Assembly: GCA_963920525.1 (NCBI GenBank)
Contig: OY986437.1
Location: 111,220,715-111,284,714, forward strand
Length of the DNA stretch: 64,000 nt
Direction of reading: 5' to 3'
From: Dichetophora obliterata
Taxonomy: Eukaryota; Arthropoda; Insecta; Diptera; Sciomyzidae
In this document: positions 1 to 11,864 of the stretch, in pieces
Numbering within the stretch: the stretch's first letter is position 1
Layout of the letters: each line of letters opens with the position of its first letter
The notes under the pieces: model-generated
Told to the model about the DNA's origin: nothing
What the model saw: only the letters and a program-made list of their open reading frames with translations
The model's database searches: none
Position numbers and translations under genes: made by a program

Positions 1-75
1 ACTATGGCATTGCTTATATGCTTTGGAATGAGCAGAAAAGCGTATCTCTTTTTCTGGCTCTCATTGTAGCGTAAG

Positions 76-160
76 CTTTTTTCTTTTTTTTTCTTTTCTT
101 TTCTCTTTCTTTTTCTTTTTCTTTTCTCTTTTTTCTCTTCATTTTTCTCTTATTTATATG
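76..160. repeat. CT-rich low-complexity tract
   Basis: Almost pure T and C, with runs of ttttc. On the other strand it reads as lysine/arginine-rich nonsense, so no gene is called. Confidence 0.8.
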
Positions 161-703
161 GATATGTTTATTCAATATGGATATTCCAGATCGTTCTCTT
201 TGTGTTAATAATGTGTTTTGTTGTTTTCTACGACTGCATGTCAATTCTACGGTCATATGTACCTAAGTAAAAATGTCAACTTGAAAGTGATTTACGTTTT
301 GTATAGGAGTAATTTTTTTAATTCTTTGTGCATCAATTTTAAATTTCATTAAGTTATCTAAAAAGTTGTCTTTGTTGTATATTTTTTTTTATGAAATAAA
401 TGGAAAACTTAAATGTATTGTACTTATATAAAGTGTTTATTTTATTATTGTTTTTTCGCTCTTTTTTTGTGTGACGTCTCATGCTCCAGATGTTCCAAGT
501 AAAGATAACAATATTACCGATATATCCATTTGTTGTGATGTTCTCAAACTTGTATTTTTGCTGCATGGTAATTTTACTCTCTCATACCCATTCCATCGTT
601 ATCTAAAAGATAAATATTCCATGCATACTCAATGCAAAGAGAGAGATACAAGTAGATATAAGAAAAAATAACAACATACAAGTGTGCTGGGATGCTTCTT
701 TGC
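161..703. other. AT-rich sequence, nothing recognised
   Basis: Unique-looking AT-rich DNA. Short open frames on both strands have no recognisable domain and show the composition of translated non-coding DNA. If Pkn is the resident gene, this is probably its intron. Confidence 0.5.
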
Positions 704-1506
704 AGAGCTTTAGTTTAAACCAGGGACCGAAAATAACGATTATTTTTTAAATTTTAGATCAAAAGATCATGTGTAAAAAGTTGAATAATTCTTTTAAATA
801 TAGCAATGTAACGCTAAGGAGCTAGAGATTTCATTTTGTACATGCTTTTTTCATGATTTTATTATTTCATGGTCATTATTTCTTTCAATCAGAAATATAA
901 GTAATTTCGTGGGCATTATTATTTCTATCAGAACTAACAGTTATTTCATGGTCGTTATTTTTTCAATCAGAAATAAAAGTTATTTCGTGGTCGTTATTTT
1001 TTCAATCAGAAATAAAAGTTATTTCATGGTCATTATTTCTCGATCAGATATAACAGTAATTTTTTAACCGTTATTTTTTCGATCATAAATAAAAGTTATT
1101 TTTTATCGTTTTTTTTTTTTGGTTAGAAATAAAAGTTATTTTTTGATCGGATTTTTTGAACAGAAAAACAAAATTTTTTTGACTGAAATAATTTCTAACA
1201 AAAAACTAACATATCTATTTCTGTAACAAATAACTTTTATTTCTGATTGAAAAAATAACCGTAAAAAATAACTGTTATCTCTGATATGCAAAAAATAATG
1301 ACCAAGAAATAACTTTTATTTCTGATTAAAAAAAATAACGACCACGAAATAACTTTTATTTCTGATTGAAAAAAATAACGACCTCGAAATAACTTTTATT
1401 TCTGATCGAAAAAAGATCGATAAAAAATAACTGTTATTAAATGATTGATTGATAGCGATAATCGTTATTGGCGGTCCCTGGTTCAAACAATAACAAAGAG
1501 AGCTTT
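704..1506. mobile_element. Foldback (inverted-repeat) element, ~0.8 kb
   Basis: The left side carries tandem units of about 45 bp containing tttcaatcagaaataaaagt. The right side carries the same units inverted (aacttttatttctgattg). The outer ends match as inverted repeats: cagggaccgaaaataacg near 720 and ggcggtccctggttcaaac near 1470. The octamer agagcttt lies on both sides (704-711 and 1499-1506) and may be a target duplication, although the right copy sits about 10 bp beyond the repeat end. The centre (about 1130-1200) is T/A-rich. No coding capacity is seen. Tandem subrepeats inside inverted arms are the hallmark of Foldback-like elements. Confidence 0.65.
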
Positions 1507-1767
1507 CCGAGTGCACAGCTTTACACTGAAACAAGAAGTTGCATTTGGTGCAAGGAGATATTGTCGAGTGTTGTCGTTACTCGATTTATAATATAACTTT
1601 TTTTATTTTGTGTAAGTTTTTTTTTACATAAAAAAAAGCAAAAAAGGGTAAAAGTGGTGAATAGAATGTATAATTATTATTTTTTTAATCCATTTAATTA
1701 TTTTTGTTAAAATTTTTTATTTAAATTTTAAATTAAAAATTTTTATTTTTTTTAGGAATTTTTTTTT

Positions 1768-2290
1768 TATAACAAAGTGCACCAAAAAGACCCTTTTTTT
1801 GGGAGTAAGAAAGCGACCAATGTTTTTAAATATTTCCGGGAATCTAATCACGAATCTGGTACCCAAATTCACGTCAGGATTTTGAGTAAACCGTGATTCA
1901 AGGTCAAAAATTCTCCTAAGAGAAATCAACTTATAGTGTCAAAACAAGAAGTGGTACGCGATTTTTGTCTATGGCAAAGATGTTTGTTATAAGTTTATAA
2001 AAAATTTTCTTTTATACTTCCATCCCACCACCCCCCCCCCCTTTTCACTCTTATTTTTACGTTTTTTAAAAATACTTTATTTTAGCATAGCTATATTATG
2101 CAAACCAATGATAAATGTAATTTTATATGTTGGCAAAAAACCATACCCATAAAAAACATAAAGGGTCTTCCGTCAACAAAATTACCCTAGATCCACTATA
2201 TCTAAACATCAGACCTCCTAAATGCAAAATTAATTATTTTTTACTTGTATGATGTAAACTGTTGAGATATAGACAAATAATACTTCAATA
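1768..2290. repeat. Partial copy of the MITE family found complete at 46849-48026
   Basis: Reads as a diverged reverse complement of about 47.50-48.03 kb. Shared landmarks are the end agtgcaccaaaaagac, then cgaatctggtacccaaatt, aaattctcctaagagaa, gtggtacgcgatttttgt and gatccactata. Only the portion matching the right half of the other copy is recognised. A C-homopolymer run sits at about 2030. Confidence 0.6.
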
Positions 2291-3059
2291 CATTCAATAT
2301 AAAATAACAATCGATATGTCTAGAACGTTTTTTAGATCCTGGTATTCCTGGTATCCTTGGAAATTTATGGATCCCCCTAAAAAAACTATAAATCAGCAAT
2401 TCTATTTGATGATATCCAATTTAGGAAAAAATGTACAGGGAGCACCACTGACGGAAATAAAAAACTTTATTTGGAGGAGAAACGTTTGGCGCGAGTTTTT
2501 ACGGAGTTACAGGCACAAAATTGACTACAATCGGCATTAGGTCGAAAATCGGCTTTTACGAAAATTTATATCTCAAGCACTTCTTTACCGAAAGTTAAGT
2601 TTGAACTACAGTTGAAAATGTACTTAAACGGACTTTAATCTACAATTTTTAGGAAATTTTGGTGGTTAGGTGTTCATCCCTTGCCGTAAGGTAAGTGATT
2701 TTTTCCAAGCTGGCAAAATTACCTTTTTAACAATGTAAAAATTAGAGTGGGAACTCTAATGGATTCATGAGATATAGTTATTTTAAGATCTAAGATCCCT
2801 TTTTTTTCAGAGTAAATGCCAGTTCCCACCCCGCAGTCCCTTTTGTTAGACGTCAATGTAGAAAGACATATTGAAGACTAAGTCTTCCCATTAAACCACA
2901 TTACCCTGAAAGGGAACTTGATCGTAAAGGAATTCGTGAAGTCGAGTTTAGGATTGTCATAATCCGGCAGCGGATTTAGAATATTGCTGTGCAAATGGTT
3001 TATTCCACCACTTATAGGACTCTCCGAGTCTAACTACACTGTTGGTTGCGGTAAGGTTG
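2291..3059. other. No recognised feature
   Basis: A 92-codon open frame (2262-2540, +) is rich in tryptophan, arginine and tyrosine but matches no family I know. It begins inside the preceding repeat. The rest is non-coding. It may be interior or flank of the neighbouring repeat and LINE remnants. Confidence 0.4.
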
Positions 3060-3730
3060 GCGTGTAGATCTATAAAAAAAAAAGTATATCAGAACGTTTA
3101 GTGGCATCGGTGGGCATGAGCGTATACCCCCTGTGATATCTATGCACGAGGATCGCTGTATCCTGGCTATTTTTGCTATATTATATGCTTTGTCCAGTGC
3201 AGACTACCATACTAGTGCGCCATATGACAGGTAGAGCGCACTACTGCTGTATATAGCCATTTGAGTATTTTTTGTTGAAGACCCCATTTTCCGCCCAAGT
3301 ACTTCGTTCATGGCTATGAGCCAAAGCAGGAGAGAGATCACGCCTCCTTGTGAAATAGCCTTGCTGACAAGTCTCGTGAGTTGAATACTACCCAGGGCTG
3401 TCATCACGTATGACGAGAATCGTTTGATGATACCGTTTCAACGATACTTTAGCATCACGTAACCTTTTATTTTATATATCGTCTAAACGATATAGTTTTG
3501 CTAGCTTCATGTATGGCAAACAACGGCCAAATGATATCGTCGAAACAATGGTATTTCTGGATTATGTCTAGATTGTTAATAGCTTCTTCTATGTCTAAAA
3601 AAGCCACAAGTGTGAATTGCTTAAAGAAGATGAATCTTTCAACTGTAGTGATAATCTTAAGTATAAGGAGGTATCTGTCAATCTACCCTTTAGGAATGTA
3701 TGCTGTGCGTTAGATGAATATCAAGGACGA
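3060..3730 (-). pseudogene. LINE reverse-transcriptase remnant (jockey/LOA-like)
   Basis: Read on the minus strand in changing frames, this is the reverse transcriptase of a non-LTR retrotransposon. In order there is a palm segment VAFLDIEEAINNL (normally AFLDIEGAFNN), then the block AISQGGVISLLLW (normally QGGVLSPLLW), then a thumb/connection segment with YLSYGALVWW, IARIQRSSC and ITGGIRS. The catalytic YADD block is missing: the sequence jumps from MNEVLGRK straight to the connection region, so there is an internal deletion as well as frameshifts and stops. It cannot be functional. The RNase H fragment at the right end of the window comes from a similar clade, but nothing shows that both derive from one family. 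Confidence 0.75.
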
Positions 3731-3927
3731 ATGATGTGAGGCTTATTGGTCTGAAATCCTTAGCTGATTCATAACCCCTCCCCCCTGATATGGGTATAAA
3801 TATTACCTTTACTCTTCTCCAGCTCCTAGAAGTGTAATTGAGGCGGAGGCAATTTAAATACTATATTTGGAGCTTAAAGCTTAAAGCAGTGGCTTGACAA
3901 CACTAGTTTACAATCACAAAAACTCAC

Positions 3928-4246
3928 CTCTGCCATTGCTTGTCACCGAGTTGCCCTGCGTCAGCAGTATTTGACTCTCGAGTTCCTGCAGCTCAGACTT
4001 GAGTTCAGCCAATTTGCTGTTGCTCTTCTTGACAATCGAGGCGACATCGTTCAGCGAACGACGATCTTTGGCAACTTCGCGCAGTTTTTCTGCGCCCTCT
4101 TTAATTTTCAGCTCTTTGCGTATTTCACGTCGTATCGCCTCTTTGATCTCTTCGAGACGATTTGGCAAAGCACTTTCGGGCAGGTTGTCTGTGAAGCCGT
4201 ATTTATGACTAAGCTCGTAAAGTACAGGGTGTTTAATATAGTCGCC
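3928..4246 (-). CDS. Pkn: Protein kinase N exon, first HR1 domain
   Basis: This internal exon encodes 106 residues and one extra base. It starts with GDYIKHPVLYELSHKYGF and continues through an amphipathic helical segment (REIRKELKIKEGAEKLREVA, then KKSNSKLAELKSELQELESQ). That is the antiparallel coiled-coil HR1a (Rho/Rac-binding) domain of PKN, a serine/threonine kinase of the AGC group acting downstream of Rho-family GTPases on the actin cytoskeleton. The acceptor is a T-rich tract ending in cag before 4246, phase 0. The donor is AGAG/gtgagt at 3928/3927, phase 1. Conservation with fly Pkn is very high, so this is a live exon. The HR1b, HR1c, C2-like and kinase exons should lie beyond the left edge of the window; none is visible in 1-3900. 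Confidence 0.93.
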
Positions 4247-5073
4247 CTGCAATGAGAAAAAAGAAAACATAAATATTTACATTAGTTGTTTTTTACTGTG
4301 TGTGGTGAGTATACAATTTTATTATTTAGAGACAACATTTAGTCTCGGCTTTGTATTCGAAAAATTCTGTGAAAATGATAGCAATAAATGGCAGTTTGAC
4401 ACGACAAGTTAACGGTCGCAAAAGTGTTACATTAAGATTAGAGCAACACTTGTTGGGACCGGAAACGATTAAATAAATGAATGTTTATGTGGGTTTTCGT
4501 AGCTTACACGGGACATATATTATTAATCGGTCATAAGAAGTTTACGATCACAGTTCGAAACATGCAAGCTTAAGTGTAGCAATTTGAAAAGTTTTTATAT
4601 TTTATATTCTCAGGGGAAAATAAGAGCAATATAAAAACTTTGCCCTTCAGTTAAAAAATAAATCAGTTACATTTTCTACCGAATTGTCAAAAACTTATTA
4701 ATACATTTTATGTTATATTTCATTCTTCATTAATTATTTGCATAAATGGCTCCCGCAGATAACACCATAGTTTAAAATATCTGTTAATTTTCATCTTAAA
4801 AATATCAAGTATTATATATAAAGTTCCCTAGATCTACTTCTTAACATAGTGTTGGACATTTTTTGATATAAAGGAGTTGCTTTTCGATGGTGTAGGTCCG
4901 GATATTCAAAATGAAAGCATAATGAACAAAAAAAGGTGAACAAAAATTGAGATACTAAGAAGAAAACGTTACAAAACAATTGATAGGTGCCAAGGGTCTG
5001 TCCGCACGTGGGTGCAAGTCGTGCGGCGCACCCGGGCGCGAGCTTCTGGACTTATATTATTTTTCATTATACA

Positions 5074-6213
5074 CAGCTGCGGTCAAAATAATAGCAGCAC
5101 CCTTATATTCAGACATGTTTGGATAAATAATACAAGTCTACAAATTTCGGATCCGGTAAGTCCATTTTCATTCCTATATGTACTTTCAACACTCGTTCCA
5201 ACCCCGTACTCAGTTTCCTCCTATATTGTAAAACTTTCAAGATACAGGGTGTTTTACGGTTTTGGTACGTGTTTAGTATTATTGATCTAGAATCTAAACT
5301 ACTCACCATAAAATAAAAAATAATATTTTGTATTTTAGAAAAAATATCAGATATTTCATAAGTATATCAATCGCTTTCGTTTCATGTGCTGTAGCGGAGA
5401 AAAAATTTTGAGATTATCCAACAAAATATCGACAAATTTTCTATCTTTTGTTTTAGCGGAGCTGTTACTGTCCAAAATTAGAATTTAAAAAATACTGTTG
5501 ATTAACAGCCCTATTCTGGCAAATTAAGAACTTGTTAACCAGTATTTTGAATATTTCTATAAGTTTGTTGTAATTTTTTTATTTCCAAACAAAATTTGAA
5601 GCTCAAAAATAAAAAATGTTGATGAAAATTGTCAACTGCTTTTCAGCTATTGACAATTTCATTAACAAATTTTGTTTTTTGGGCTTAAATTTTTGTATTG
5701 AAAACAACAAACACAGAAATATTCAAAATACTGGTTAACATTTTGTTAACATAGCCCATTGTTAACATATGGCTGTAAGTGTATTTTTACATGAAAAAAG
5801 ACATTTTAAATTTGGACGGTTTCAATTCCGCTTAAACAAAAGATACAAAATTTGTTGATATTTCGTTGGATAATCTCAGAATTTTAGCTTCGCTACAGCA
5901 CATGACACGATAGTGGTTGATACATTGATGGAAAAGTTGATAATTTTTCAAAAATACAAAATTATACTTTTTATTTTATGGTGAGTAGTTTAGATTCGAG
6001 ATTAATAATACTAAACACTTGCCAAAAACGTGAAACACCCTGTATCTCGAAAATTTTACAATATAGGAGGACACTGAGTACGGAGTTGGAACGAGTATTG
6101 AAAGTACATAGAGGAATGAAAATGGACTGACCGGATCCGAAATTCATAGACTAGTATTATTTATCCAAACATGTATGAATATAAGGGCGCTGCTCTTATT
6201 TTGACCGCAACTG
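5074..6213. mobile_element. Large inverted-repeat element, family A (Tc1/mariner-type ends)
   Basis: Two arms of about 430 bp mirror each other. The left end cagctgcggtcaaaataata pairs with the right end gctcttattttgaccgcaac. Inner landmarks such as ggatccggtaagtccatttt, aaactttcaagatacagggt and gagattatccaac recur inverted. A TA flanks each end (5070-5071 and 6214-6215), the target signature of Tc1/mariner elements; the left end has two extra bases. No transposase remains. A second palindromic MITE occupies its centre, and a related copy lies at about 20985-24460. Confidence 0.8.
5506..5775. mobile_element. Palindromic MITE, family D, inside family A
   Basis: About 270 bp, bounded by cagccctattctggcaaatt on the left and a degraded ggctg end on the right. 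It is almost a complete palindrome: agtattttgaatatttct on the left and agaaatattcaaaatact on the right. The same sequence occurs better preserved at 41601-41862. Its position at the exact centre of a family A copy suggests insertion into that element. Confidence 0.7.
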
Positions 6214-6611
6214 TATATCTGCACAAAGATCAAATGTCCATATATAGTATAAGAGAGCATCTATGATTCTGTCATTGTTTCAGTACATTTATAACAAATG
6301 CAATATCAAAATATTCAAAGACAATTTTTAGAAGAACATTGTTTACAAAAACAGTAAAGAGAGGAACCAAGCGAGATCACAATTCTACATTTAGTGTGCG
6401 TTACCAGAGAGTATGAATATAGTTTTTTCTATCTCTGGCGTTACACAGCAAATTATTGACACATTTGCTACTTGTGTTTGCGATGCAAGGCTAACTTGAT
6501 GAAATGCATTTTGAACTTCAGTTTATCCATGAGTTTGCTTATGTTTAGATACATCTTTCGAATATTTTAACTACAAAAGTTTTGAGATTTTGTGCTGTAT
6601 TTGTTTTCAAA

Positions 6612-8270
6612 ATGAATCCGAAAAAGAAAAAACCTTCTGGACTTGCATACAAGAAATTTCGATTGGCAAAAAAAGCAGCCAAAATATCAATGAGTTTTTC
6701 GTGGAAGGCATGATTGTTGTATGAAACGTGAATTAGTTGGATATTTTTTAATGGAATGTATATTTTCGTGGTTCAAATTACAGATCCAAATTATATTTTG
6801 GTTAACGTAGGATCGATTGAAGAAAATAGAATCAGTTTACAGTCTTCTAAGGAATCACTCGCAGCAAGTGATCGATTGAATAAAGCAGAAAGAGAAAATT
6901 AATTAGGTTAATATTTTTTACAGCATTTTTTATTTGCGAGCCTTCATAGAATTTTATAATGTTCGTGCCAGCAATTTAAAATATTCTACTTTTATTAATT
7001 GATTGTCATATCAGGTCTTGACTCGGCAATTGATTTAAGCGATGTTGCAAATTTTCCACAAACAATAACTCAAGAGCATAGATGGACATAATGCATCAAA
7101 AAATATCATTAGCACTATGCGCTTAGTGGAAATCGAATTTCTATTACCACTAACCACCAAATAATGCAAAATAAATTTGCATTACCATTAAAATGTAATG
7201 ATAATGGGAAAAAAATGCATCACCATTAGTATGTAATGGCAATGGAAAAAATTGCATTACCACTAAAATTTAGTGGCAATGTAAAATTTTAATGATAATG
7301 GAAAAAATTTTATGATAATAGAAAAAATTTGCATTATGTACCGCTAAATTTTTAATGGTAATGGAAGAAATTTACATTACCACTAATCTTTCAAAAAACT
7401 TCCATTAATACAAAATTTTTCAAGTATGAAATTCTGTTAGTGACGTGGTTTCTTTTCAATAAAAAATTTGCTGATCAAGAAAACTCATTAATTGAAAAGG
7501 TAACTAAAAAAACTATATAAAGAAAGTGAAAAAGTTATTGCCTGAGGAAGCAATTGTGAAATCAAAAACAAATTTTTGTAGTAGCTAGCATTTATTAGCT
7601 TCAAAATTAGCTAGCATTCAATACAAGCATTCCTAAATTTGTGTCGCTAATTTTTTGCCTCCGCTATGAATTAATGATGTTTTGTTTTTTCAATTTTAGT
7701 GGCAATGTAAATTAAAAATTTAGTGGTAATGCAATTGGTTTTAATGGTAATGGAAAATGCCCATCTATGCTCAAGAGGTGCGTGAGAAAATTTAACGTCA
7801 AGGTCCCTTTCAAATTGTTACAACGTTTCCTTCGATTAATGGACAATCGTTTTTGCAAAAGTATTAGACAAAACGCATTGTCCAAACAGTGAACAAATCA
7901 AGCGTGAGTGAATTTCTACTCAAAAACATGGGATTCAGTACATTATTTCTGTTGTCGCATTTCTGAAAACAGTGCCAGTACTTCTGGTTTTACTTCTGCA
8001 AAAGGTCTTTGGTAGGACTTGTCGCAGAATATCAAAAGATATGAGCTGTCCACATTGCATTTTGAAAATGATTGCGAATAAAAAAGCATCATAAACAAAA
8101 TTTCAACTGAAAAATCCATCGACAATCAACTTTTTCATCAAATGCAACAAAAGAAAAATCGTTTTAAACAAGTGCTCAAACGAATCGTTCCACTCATTTT
8201 ATCTTTTGCTAAGCAAAATATTGCGTTTAAGCTCAATTTGCAACCTCGAATCTGCACGATCCTAGTGGTA
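6612..8270 (+). pseudogene. Dead hAT transposase, TTF-type zinc-finger subgroup
   Basis: Translating in shifting frames gives an N-terminus MNPKKKKPSGLAYKKFRLAK, the basic start typical of hAT proteins with a TTF-type zinc finger. It is followed by a serine-rich linker (ENRISLQSSKESLAASDRLN) and a block DVANFPQTI. After the MITE come QEVREKI, FPSINGQSF, YFCCRISENSASTSGFTSAKG, the stretch LSQNIKRYELSTLHFEN, then RFKQVLKRIVPLILSFAKQN. This is the usual order TTF finger, linker, 'LxxRI..HE.S..H', start of the RNase H-like fold. Stops and frameshifts are frequent. The C-terminal catalytic and dimerisation parts are absent. A second MITE (7077-7769) splits it. Confidence 0.7.
7077..7769. mobile_element. 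hAT-type MITE with perfect 8-bp target duplication
   Basis: The element starts catagatgg and ends ccatctatg. It is bounded by identical octamers ctcaagag at 7069-7076 and 7770-7777, and an 8-bp duplication is the signature of hAT elements. The interior is built from variants of a short unit such as gcattaccattaaaatttag, in both orientations. It has no coding capacity. It interrupts the reading of the TTF-type hAT pseudogene between FPQTI and EVREKI, so it inserted into that older element. Confidence 0.85.
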
Positions 8271-9112
8271 AAAATGGCAATTTCCATAAAATTTTACAGT
8301 TGAAAATTATAACTCCTTAATATCAAAAATATCTTGCTTTTCATTATTGGAATTAAAAATTCTTAAAATCTTGCAGAATCAAATCTTGCACCCAGGCGCC
8401 GGAGGATGCCTTTCAAAAGTTGTTTAAAGTGAAGTCGTTAGTAATCATGTTATATTATTTACTATAAACGTGTGATTTGTTTCTCAAGTAAAATAAAAAA
8501 GGTTTTAAAGAAAAAACCTCTCCTAAGCAACACAGGAAATTCAAATTAAAGATTTTAACCTTTGCTCGACTTAAACAGCTTCGACGATTTCATCACGTAA
8601 TGTAAATCAATAGAAAAAATTTTAAGAATGCGGACGTGTTTGTTCTTTCAAGATCTCATCTCATCTTCTTCAACACTGTGAATTTAGATTTAGCCCAGTG
8701 CAAATGGTCGAATTTCTTGTTGTAACTTTAATGCAACATTCAATATTGTTCTATTGTATTTGACTAGCCATTTGCACAAACAATTTGAACATGGGAACAG
8801 GGTTTTTGTCATAATATGCAATTATTGCATCATTCAATTACTTTTGCAATGATCCAATTAGACATGGCTAAACAGGTGTAACATAGAAATGAAATCTGTT
8901 TAATGGGATTTGCGTGTATCTGATTATGCACAACATGGCAATGCATGGCTATCCACAGACAAAAACAGAAATGCATCTCTAGATAGAAAAACATAGAAGT
9001 CCTTTTTAATTTTGATTTCGGCGTATTCTTCTATGCATTTGACGATTTGCAAAACAAATGTGAAATTGTATAATTCTTTAAACAAAAACTCCTTTGATTG
9101 CTTTATTTTGAC

Positions 9113-9631
9113 CAAGGCTGTAAATCGCTCACTTTTATCAAAAAAGTGAGAGGCTCATATTTTGAGCGGCTCACTTTTTGAGCGCGCTCACTTTTTTACA
9201 AGAATTGAGCGCGCTCACATTCTGAGCGGTTCACTTTTTGAGCGCGCTCACTTTTGAAAGTAAACAGTGTTGTGAGCATTGACGATTTATCGTCATTTTT
9301 ACTATTTTTGGCACTAATTATGACGTGACGATTTTTCATTTTCATGCCAAAAGTTACGAATTTCAACAAAACTAACGTTGCAGCATGTTCGACAAAAATT
9401 TTGAGATGCAGTTATTATGTAAAAATAATAAATAAAAAGGTAAAAGTTTTGTAAAAAAACAAAGACTGAGAACTTTTGTTTTCATTACCTCTATTAAAGC
9501 ATTATATTTTATTTGGTTTAAAAAAAAATTCATCAAAAGTGAGCGCGCTCATTTATTTTTTAAAGTTGAGCGAGCTCACATTTTGGGCGCGCTCACTTTC
9601 GCTCAAAAAGTGAGCGAAATTAACAGCCTTG
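9113..9631. mobile_element. hAT-like MITE rich in gagcgcgctca palindromes
   Basis: Ends are caaggctgt and acagccttg, extended inward by cgctcactttt and aaaagtgagcg. The flanks attttgac (9105-9112) and attttaac (9632-9639) match at 7 of 8 positions and are probably an aged 8-bp target duplication. The 11-bp palindrome gagcgcgctca and variants occur repeatedly in both terminal thirds. The middle is AT-rich and non-coding. Confidence 0.75.
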
Positions 9632-10325
9632 ATTTTAACTATGTGACTAAGTTTTGCATAATCGACATTTATTCTATGTGCTAGCCGCTTATCTACGATG
9701 CTTGCGCTGCTATGCCATGAGAGGCTAATGTTTCAATTATAACTAATAATTAGAGGTCATTTTAAAAAAAATTTTAAAATATAATTTAGATAATTTTTTT
9801 TAATACATCTTCTAGTTTTTCAAATTGGCCCTTTCGAAGAACGTGGCAAATAATTTGACCTCGGAATGTTAAATTAACCAAACCATTATGATATTTTTTT
9901 TTTTTAGTTCTCTAATTAACGTTATTTTGATATTTTTTTTTAAAAGGAAATATTAATTTAACTGGATGAATTTTATGTTTAATAGAATAATAAAATATAC
10001 GAAATCAATAAAACCAGAACCTTTTTACTGTTTTAACGTTCTTTTTTACAAATTCATGAATTAAAATTTATGGGTGGATTGCACCCAGGTTAGTAATGAC
10101 GTTACTCCGAATAGCGTTAGTAATGGAGGGTTAATTAGTATAGATTTGTTAGTTTTATTATTTATATTTTTCAAAAAATTTATAGCAATTGTTTTAAGGT
10201 CGCAATTAAAATTTTTGCTTTAAATTTTGTTTAATTAATTTAATTTAATTAATTTTGTTAATTTATATTTATTTTGGCAAGTAAAACATTTGTTTGAAAA
10301 AACAATATATTTTGCATACATAAAC

Positions 10326-10838
10326 AGGTAATTTACAATCCTGTTGCATCGTTGCAAATGCGTTTTTGCAAAGGTAGATTTTTGTGAGCTCACCTTTAAT
10401 ATTATTATGTTGCAAATGCTTTACAGCAGCTGTTTTCTTGTTTACATTATTTTCATTATCCGTTTGTGATAGATAGTTGAATGCAATATTTAACGAGTAA
10501 ATGAAATGGCATTTTCAATTGTTCTCTTTTAAAAGCTCCTCCATTTCTTTACCACAGTTTATTTTTATTATAAATTTAACTTTCTTTGCCGCTAAATATG
10601 TAAGCGATAAGAACAGCTGCTCAATCAGATGTGTTCAAAAAGTATCGGTGATGGTCTTCAATGCAAAATGAACATTTGCATTCACAATAGCGTCATGCAA
10701 ATTATTGTATTTGCACATGCAACAGACTTTTGCTACAGCAAATGCATGGCTGTTGAAAATGCATATCAATACTGTTTGTTTCTGTAAAAGCAGCTAATTT
10801 TGCATTTGCAACGATGCAACGAGATCGTGAATTACCCT
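10326..10838. mobile_element. MITE with ~35-bp terminal inverted repeats
   Basis: The left end aggtaatttacaatcctgtt continues into gcatcgttgcaaatgc. The right end, gcatttgcaacgatgcaac then gagatcgtgaattaccct, is its inverted copy with few mismatches. The interior repeats the motif ttgcaaatgc and its complement several times. No convincing target duplication was found, so the superfamily is open. Confidence 0.7.
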
Positions 10839-11550
10839 ATAGTATTATGTAACGCAATTTTAGTATAATTTTTGGGATGTATTAAGGTTTATTAAAAAAC
10901 GTTTTTAAGAATTTTGAAAAATAGCCTTGAAACAGTTTCTTGTTATCAATTAATTAATTAATCAGTGTAATTTTACAGGAAATTACGGGCAAACAGATCA
11001 GCTTTTTTAAGAACTTACTTGACAAAAACAACAATATTTAAAATTAAGAAATCAGTCACATTTTAAAATAATAGTATTTCAAAAATTTTGCAGGTCCGAT
11101 ATCACATTGGTACCGACACAAATTTTTAATGTGTTTTTAAAGCATGGAAAACACTAGATGCCGGTGTGATCCAAAACATTACTCTTTAAAAAAAGTGTCA
11201 ATAAATTGTTTAAGTATTTAAAAGGCTAAAGGTTTATTCCCAAAACTGAAAGTGAAGCCTTTAAACTATTGACAACTATGCTTTTTTATGTTTGATTTTC
11301 TCTAATATTCTGTTTACTGAAAAAAAAAGAACTGAAATTGGAACAAATAATTCACATTTACGAATTCTTCGTTTTTTCTTTAAGCAAAAAAAAAACAAGT
11401 AACTTCAATAAAACAAAACCCAAGGGCTTTATAAAAACAATATCTGCAATAAGTACGAAGCTCAAAAACTAATAAAAATTCATAATGATAATTTTATTAT
11501 TTTTCAGTCACTTGATAAACGTTGGCGTGCACTTAGAATTGCTATAATTT

Positions 11551-11567
11551 CACACACACACACACAC
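11551..11567. repeat. (CA)n microsatellite
   Basis: Eight CA units in a row. Confidence 0.9.
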
Positions 11568-11864
11568 CTTCACAAACAACTTAAATGGCATTTATACACA
11601 CACAGTAGATGGCACAAAAGCTAACAATATCGTAGACATCAAAACTAATTTAATTAATTTTCATGGTCAAGTAATGCAAAAACCAAACAAGTTGGTTAAG
11701 TAAAATAAAAAAGGTGGTCAAAGTATCAATAAATATTAAAAGGTGGCCGGAAGAACAGTTAAACGGATCACACTTGAAGTGCTGCAATTACCCAAGACAC
11801 CAAAATGTGCATCAGTGTGTATGTGTATCTTAGCTTGTTTGCTTAAAAATTGTTAGTTTATTAC

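Larger units (their letters stand above)
4247..11864 (-). other. Pkn: Inferred Pkn intron, 7.6 kb, phase 0
   Basis: This is the interval between the donor after the 11865-12164 exon (GAG/gtaata) and the acceptor before the HR1 exon. Both junctions are phase 0, so joining them keeps the frame. The interval holds only transposon-derived or featureless AT-rich DNA. Stretches 4290-5070, 6214-6600, 8280-9110, 9640-10320 and 10840-11550 show nothing beyond low-complexity sequence. The assignment depends on the upstream exon really belonging to Pkn. Confidence 0.5.

Noticed and set aside
3971..4255. Plus-strand frames of 94 and 69 codons
   Set aside because: Antisense shadows of the Pkn HR1 exon.
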